In this document: positions 60,953-64,000 of the stretch, piece by piece
Layout: each line of letters opens with the position of its first letter
Position numbering within the stretch: the first letter of the stretch is position 1
DNA from: Carallia brachiata
Taxonomy: Eukaryota; Streptophyta; Magnoliopsida; Malpighiales; Rhizophoraceae
Direction of reading: 5' to 3'
Length of the DNA stretch: 64,000 nt
NCBI GenBank assembly: GCA_021464245.1
Contig: JADCRB010000010.1
Coordinates: forward strand, 1,816,735 to 1,880,734
Position numbers and translations under genes: made by a program
The notes under the pieces: model-generated
What the model was told of the DNA's origin: nothing
Seen by the model: the letters and a program-made list of their open reading frames with translations, nothing else
Database searches by the model: none

Positions 60953-63900
60953 ATGGGGAGCTTTTCTAACAGAGAAAGCGTTCTTCTTGGTTGCAGTCCT
61001 CAAAAAACGTTTCCAAATCATCAGATTTCTTTTCCAAAGAACCAATGCGGAAACTCAGACGTTGATTTCAAGGATGTGTTTGGGGGCCCACCTAGGCGGG
61101 CTTCCATTCAAGAGACGCGTTGCAGTTTTGCTGAAGATACAGATTCATATTTACTGAAGAGTGAGGATGAGAAAATCGCGATTCACCGGAGGTGGTCCGG
61201 ACTAAACGAGAAGCCAGTTTTTGGGGATGAATGCGGGAGTAGAAGCTGGTGTCCAGCTGACTTCTTCGATGATATATTTAAAGGCAGCGAGCTTTTGATG
61301 AGTTCTTCTCCAAGGAAGCATAGCCAGGATCCGTTCTCTTCAAGTCCAGGCTCAAGAGTTCAAAGTCCTGTCTGGCCCCTGCCACCAAGAGCTGACCCTT
61401 TGTTGAGTTCTTTAGTACCCTCACAATTCAGGTTTCCGCTTTACTTCACTACATACTGATTGCCTACTAGCCCATGTTCTTATGATGATTGAAATCATAA
61501 AACAACTATTAACAATGCTTTTTGGACCTACAAAAAAAATCATAACATCTAAAGTATTTTGGTGCTTAAATTGTTGTTTTATGCTTAATTGTACAATCGC
61601 TTGCTCCACAGACTGCTGCAATCAGAGAAGAAAAAAGGAATAAGGAAAAAATCTCTGTGAATTAGTATAGATGTAGCGCAGTTGTTAGATCAATACTCAA
61701 ACAGAGTTAAATGACTAAAACTTCCAAAAAATTTTCCAGTCTCCCCTATCTTGGTAATTTCTCTTGACCTTCATTTATTTCCTTTTTCTTCAGCATCTAT
61801 TTTCTGTATACATATCTAGTTACATACTATCATAGTAGTCTATGTGTTTTTTTTTGCTTGTAGAAAAACTAGCCAACTTAAGTTTTAGTTCTGACAATGA
61901 AGCTCATTCGCCCATTAGAAAAGTGAAAACCGGCTCTCTAATCTCTTAACTACAGTTGTGCTAAATGTTAGTTTACCATGTCCGATTGTTTGCGTCTTTC
62001 CTAGAAGCTTAATCAACTGCTGTTAACTTTGCAGCCTGCCTGCCAAACTAATCAATGGGACAGAGTCACCAACATTTGGTTCCAGCACTCGTTATCATAA
62101 TAAAAATAATGACGGTGCTTTGAACGGGTTCAGCTCTTACTCATGTTCTCCTCTTTCTAGATTTGCAAGCCAAACAAGCCCACCTCTGGAGTTGACAAAC
62201 AATGATTGTCAACAGAGATCATTATTGGATGAACCACCTCTTAGTTGCAGAGAGTCACCAAACTTGAACAAAATAGATGAAACGGAGAGAGGCAGCAATG
62301 TGAAAAGAGATTCAAAAGTTGCTTTTCCAGCCCATGGCAGCCAATTTCATTTCTCCATTTACAAATGGGCAACTAAAGGGATACCTTTAGCAATGCCTTT
62401 TAGAAAAGGAAACAGTTCGAGATGGAAAGAGAAGTTTAAATTTGAGAGATGTGCTAGCACTGATGGACGTTGTGAGCGTGTGGTCGGGGAATCACCTGCT
62501 GCAACTCCACAAGATATAGCTTCCCCCTTGTTTCGTACTGGAATATCATCAAATGCCGAGTCCTTAGGAACAGAACTTGATAAACAAGAGAATGGCTCTC
62601 TTATAGATTCTAGCACAACGGATAAGTTAGAACTACTCCAGACAACTGAGGAGGCAATTCTTCCTAAAACTGAGCAAGAAGCCACTGTTAGAGATGATGA
62701 TTGTAATACTATGTTGCACAATTCAATAGAAGAAAAGAAACTTCAGTCTGTTCCTGACATGGATAAATCTGGAAAGATGGACAATGAAACATCGGCAGAT
62801 ATGAAAGCAGCTCCCACTACAAAGTTAAAGCCATTGCGTTCCCTATTCCTTGATACTGATACTGAACAAGGTAAGCATGCTCTAGATCATGGTTCTTGCT
62901 TATGTAATGAATATGGCTCAGGTTGTCTCAAAGAAAAAAAAAAGTGATTATGGCTCTGGGCCTAATTCGTCATGCAGGCTTTGATGAGGGAACTACAAAA
63001 GATGAATATAAAGAAGGCAAAGTGAAGAGCATCAAGAAATCATCTGCAGTTTTTGATGTCAGTGACATTCAAAAGAAAGAACATAGAAAAGCAAATGTAT
63101 CGAGCGGTAAAGAAACAGATAAAGCTAACTTGCTACAACACAACTTTGAAAAGAATAGAGCAAAGGGAAAGGTGAAGGAATTTGTCAAAATCTTCAACCA
63201 GGAAGCTTCAAACAAAACCAAACTTGATGCCGATTCTCGAGGTCAGAACTCTAGGCATAAGGATGGAGGTTTATTTGGGAGAGGGAACGATGTAACTGTC
63301 ACTACAAATAAAATCAACGACAGAATGAACTTTCCAAACATGAATAAGAAATATACAGCACATGCTTCCGCCAAGGTACTCAGTTTAGATCTATTTATGA
63401 TTTGCTTGGCCAGAATTTTAGTCTAGCACATTTACTGAAAGCAAATTTACTTTTTAGGACAATTTGGAGTGCATCTTATGATTTGGAAGTTTGTTATAAT
63501 TTTTCAGCTCGAAGAAATTTATAAACAGTCTGAGCAAGAAACTTCTGAGACAATAACCGGCAACTATAAGCCCGTCAAGGCTTCTACTGGACTTAAAAAT
63601 AGCTCAGCGTCAACTCCAGGTATGTTGATCCTAGTTCTTTTAACTGACTAGGAAATAACAATAGCAAATGGTATTTGTAATGTAATTAAGGGATGCATGG
63701 AGTAACTTGTTAGTAGCACTTGTCATGTGGGAAATGTTGGACCAAATGATTTGCTTGTGCCATCTTGTATCAACCGACTGGGTGAAATCAAATAAGTTTT
63801 GATAAATTTCACATAATCTGATCTCGCATAGATGTGCTGTTGATAGCAAAGAGATTTACAATATATAAAACACAAACCCTCTTCTTTTACAGTAACTCAA

Positions 63901-64000
63901 CTTTTTTCCCTTTCAATGAACTGAGTGGCTAATGAAGTTTTTGAAGACACTCTGTGTAATGCGTTTAAGTGTTGTCAGTATTGATTCCAGATGGCTCAGA
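60953..64000 (+). CDS. JAC1: JAC1, auxilin-like J-domain protein (N-terminal part, continues past window)
   Basis: The family member JAC1 is an auxilin-related J-domain protein needed for the chloroplast accumulation response to weak blue light. Exons seen: 60953-61431, 62035-62870, 62978-63375, 63508-63619 and a fifth starting at 63991; phases agree at each join (2, 1, 0, 1). About 609 residues are in the window. Visible blocks are DVDFKDVFGGPPRR, then FFDDIFKG, the proline-rich SPVWPLPPRADPLL, and FSIYKWATKGIPLAMPFRKG, all typical of this family. The C-terminal J domain with its HPD motif lies beyond the right edge, so activity cannot be judged. The long, charged, low-complexity middle (exons 2-3) is expected to be disordered. 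Auxilin relatives are the main alternative, but the N-terminal motifs favour JAC1. Confidence 0.88.

Overview
The window is nuclear DNA of a flowering plant, almost certainly a eudicot. Genes are split by AT-rich introns with GT/AG borders, there are no operons, transposon debris is heavy, and every recognisable gene has a clear plant homologue. The species cannot be named from the sequence alone.

Five host genes, all on the + strand, can be modelled exon by exon: a cytochrome P450 of the CYP721A type (15610-18922, 4 exons, 505 aa), the mitochondrial small Tim protein TIM10 (31466-33258, 5 exons, 88 aa), an organelle-type PP2C phosphatase of the PP2C55 group (44796-48426, 5 exons, 516 aa), an RRA-type GT77 arabinosyltransferase (56947-59296, 2 exons, 418 aa), and JAC1, an auxilin-like chloroplast-movement protein (60953 to past the right edge). 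CYP721A, RRA and JAC1 correspond to neighbours in Arabidopsis (At1g75130, At1g75120/At1g75110, At1g75100), so the host backbone looks like an old syntenic block loosened by transposons. TIM10 and PP2C lie between these syntenic genes. Two spliced exons of a bL35 ribosomal protein lie on the - strand at 21684-22053.

Layout. 0.6-6.4 kb: broken Ty1/copia, then a broken LINE. 6.5-7.0 kb: foldback MITE. 8.4-12.7 kb: an LTR element (GTGCC target duplication) carrying a 20-unit minisatellite, inserted into an open reading frame. 13.6-15.2 kb: two 5'-truncated LINEs with perfect target duplications. 15.6-18.9 kb: CYP721A with a hairpin MITE just after its stop. 19.5-20.5 kb: decayed CCGGTT-type repeat. 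21.7-22.1 kb: bL35. 24.4-26.3 kb: Harbinger-like element carrying only a Myb/SANT-like gene. 28.1-37.2 kb: TIM10 between two ~1.7 kb inverted repeats, with a second, decayed but still open copy of its last exon. 39.7-41.0 kb: inverted-repeat element that has captured the C-terminal half of an R2R3-MYB gene. 42.6-43.4 kb: solo LTR. 43.9-48.4 kb: PP2C with a MITE in intron 2. 50.2-54.6 kb: three elements nested in an older LINE-like repeat, among them a 2263-bp non-autonomous LTR element whose LTRs resemble those of the copia at the left edge. 56.3-64 kb: MITE, RRA and JAC1.

The host genes do not form one pathway. What ties the window together is its transposon biology: captured gene fragments, nested insertions with readable target-site duplications, and foldback elements sitting in introns, promoters and 3' regions. 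All gene models are inferred from reading frames, splice signals and remembered family motifs; no alignment was run.
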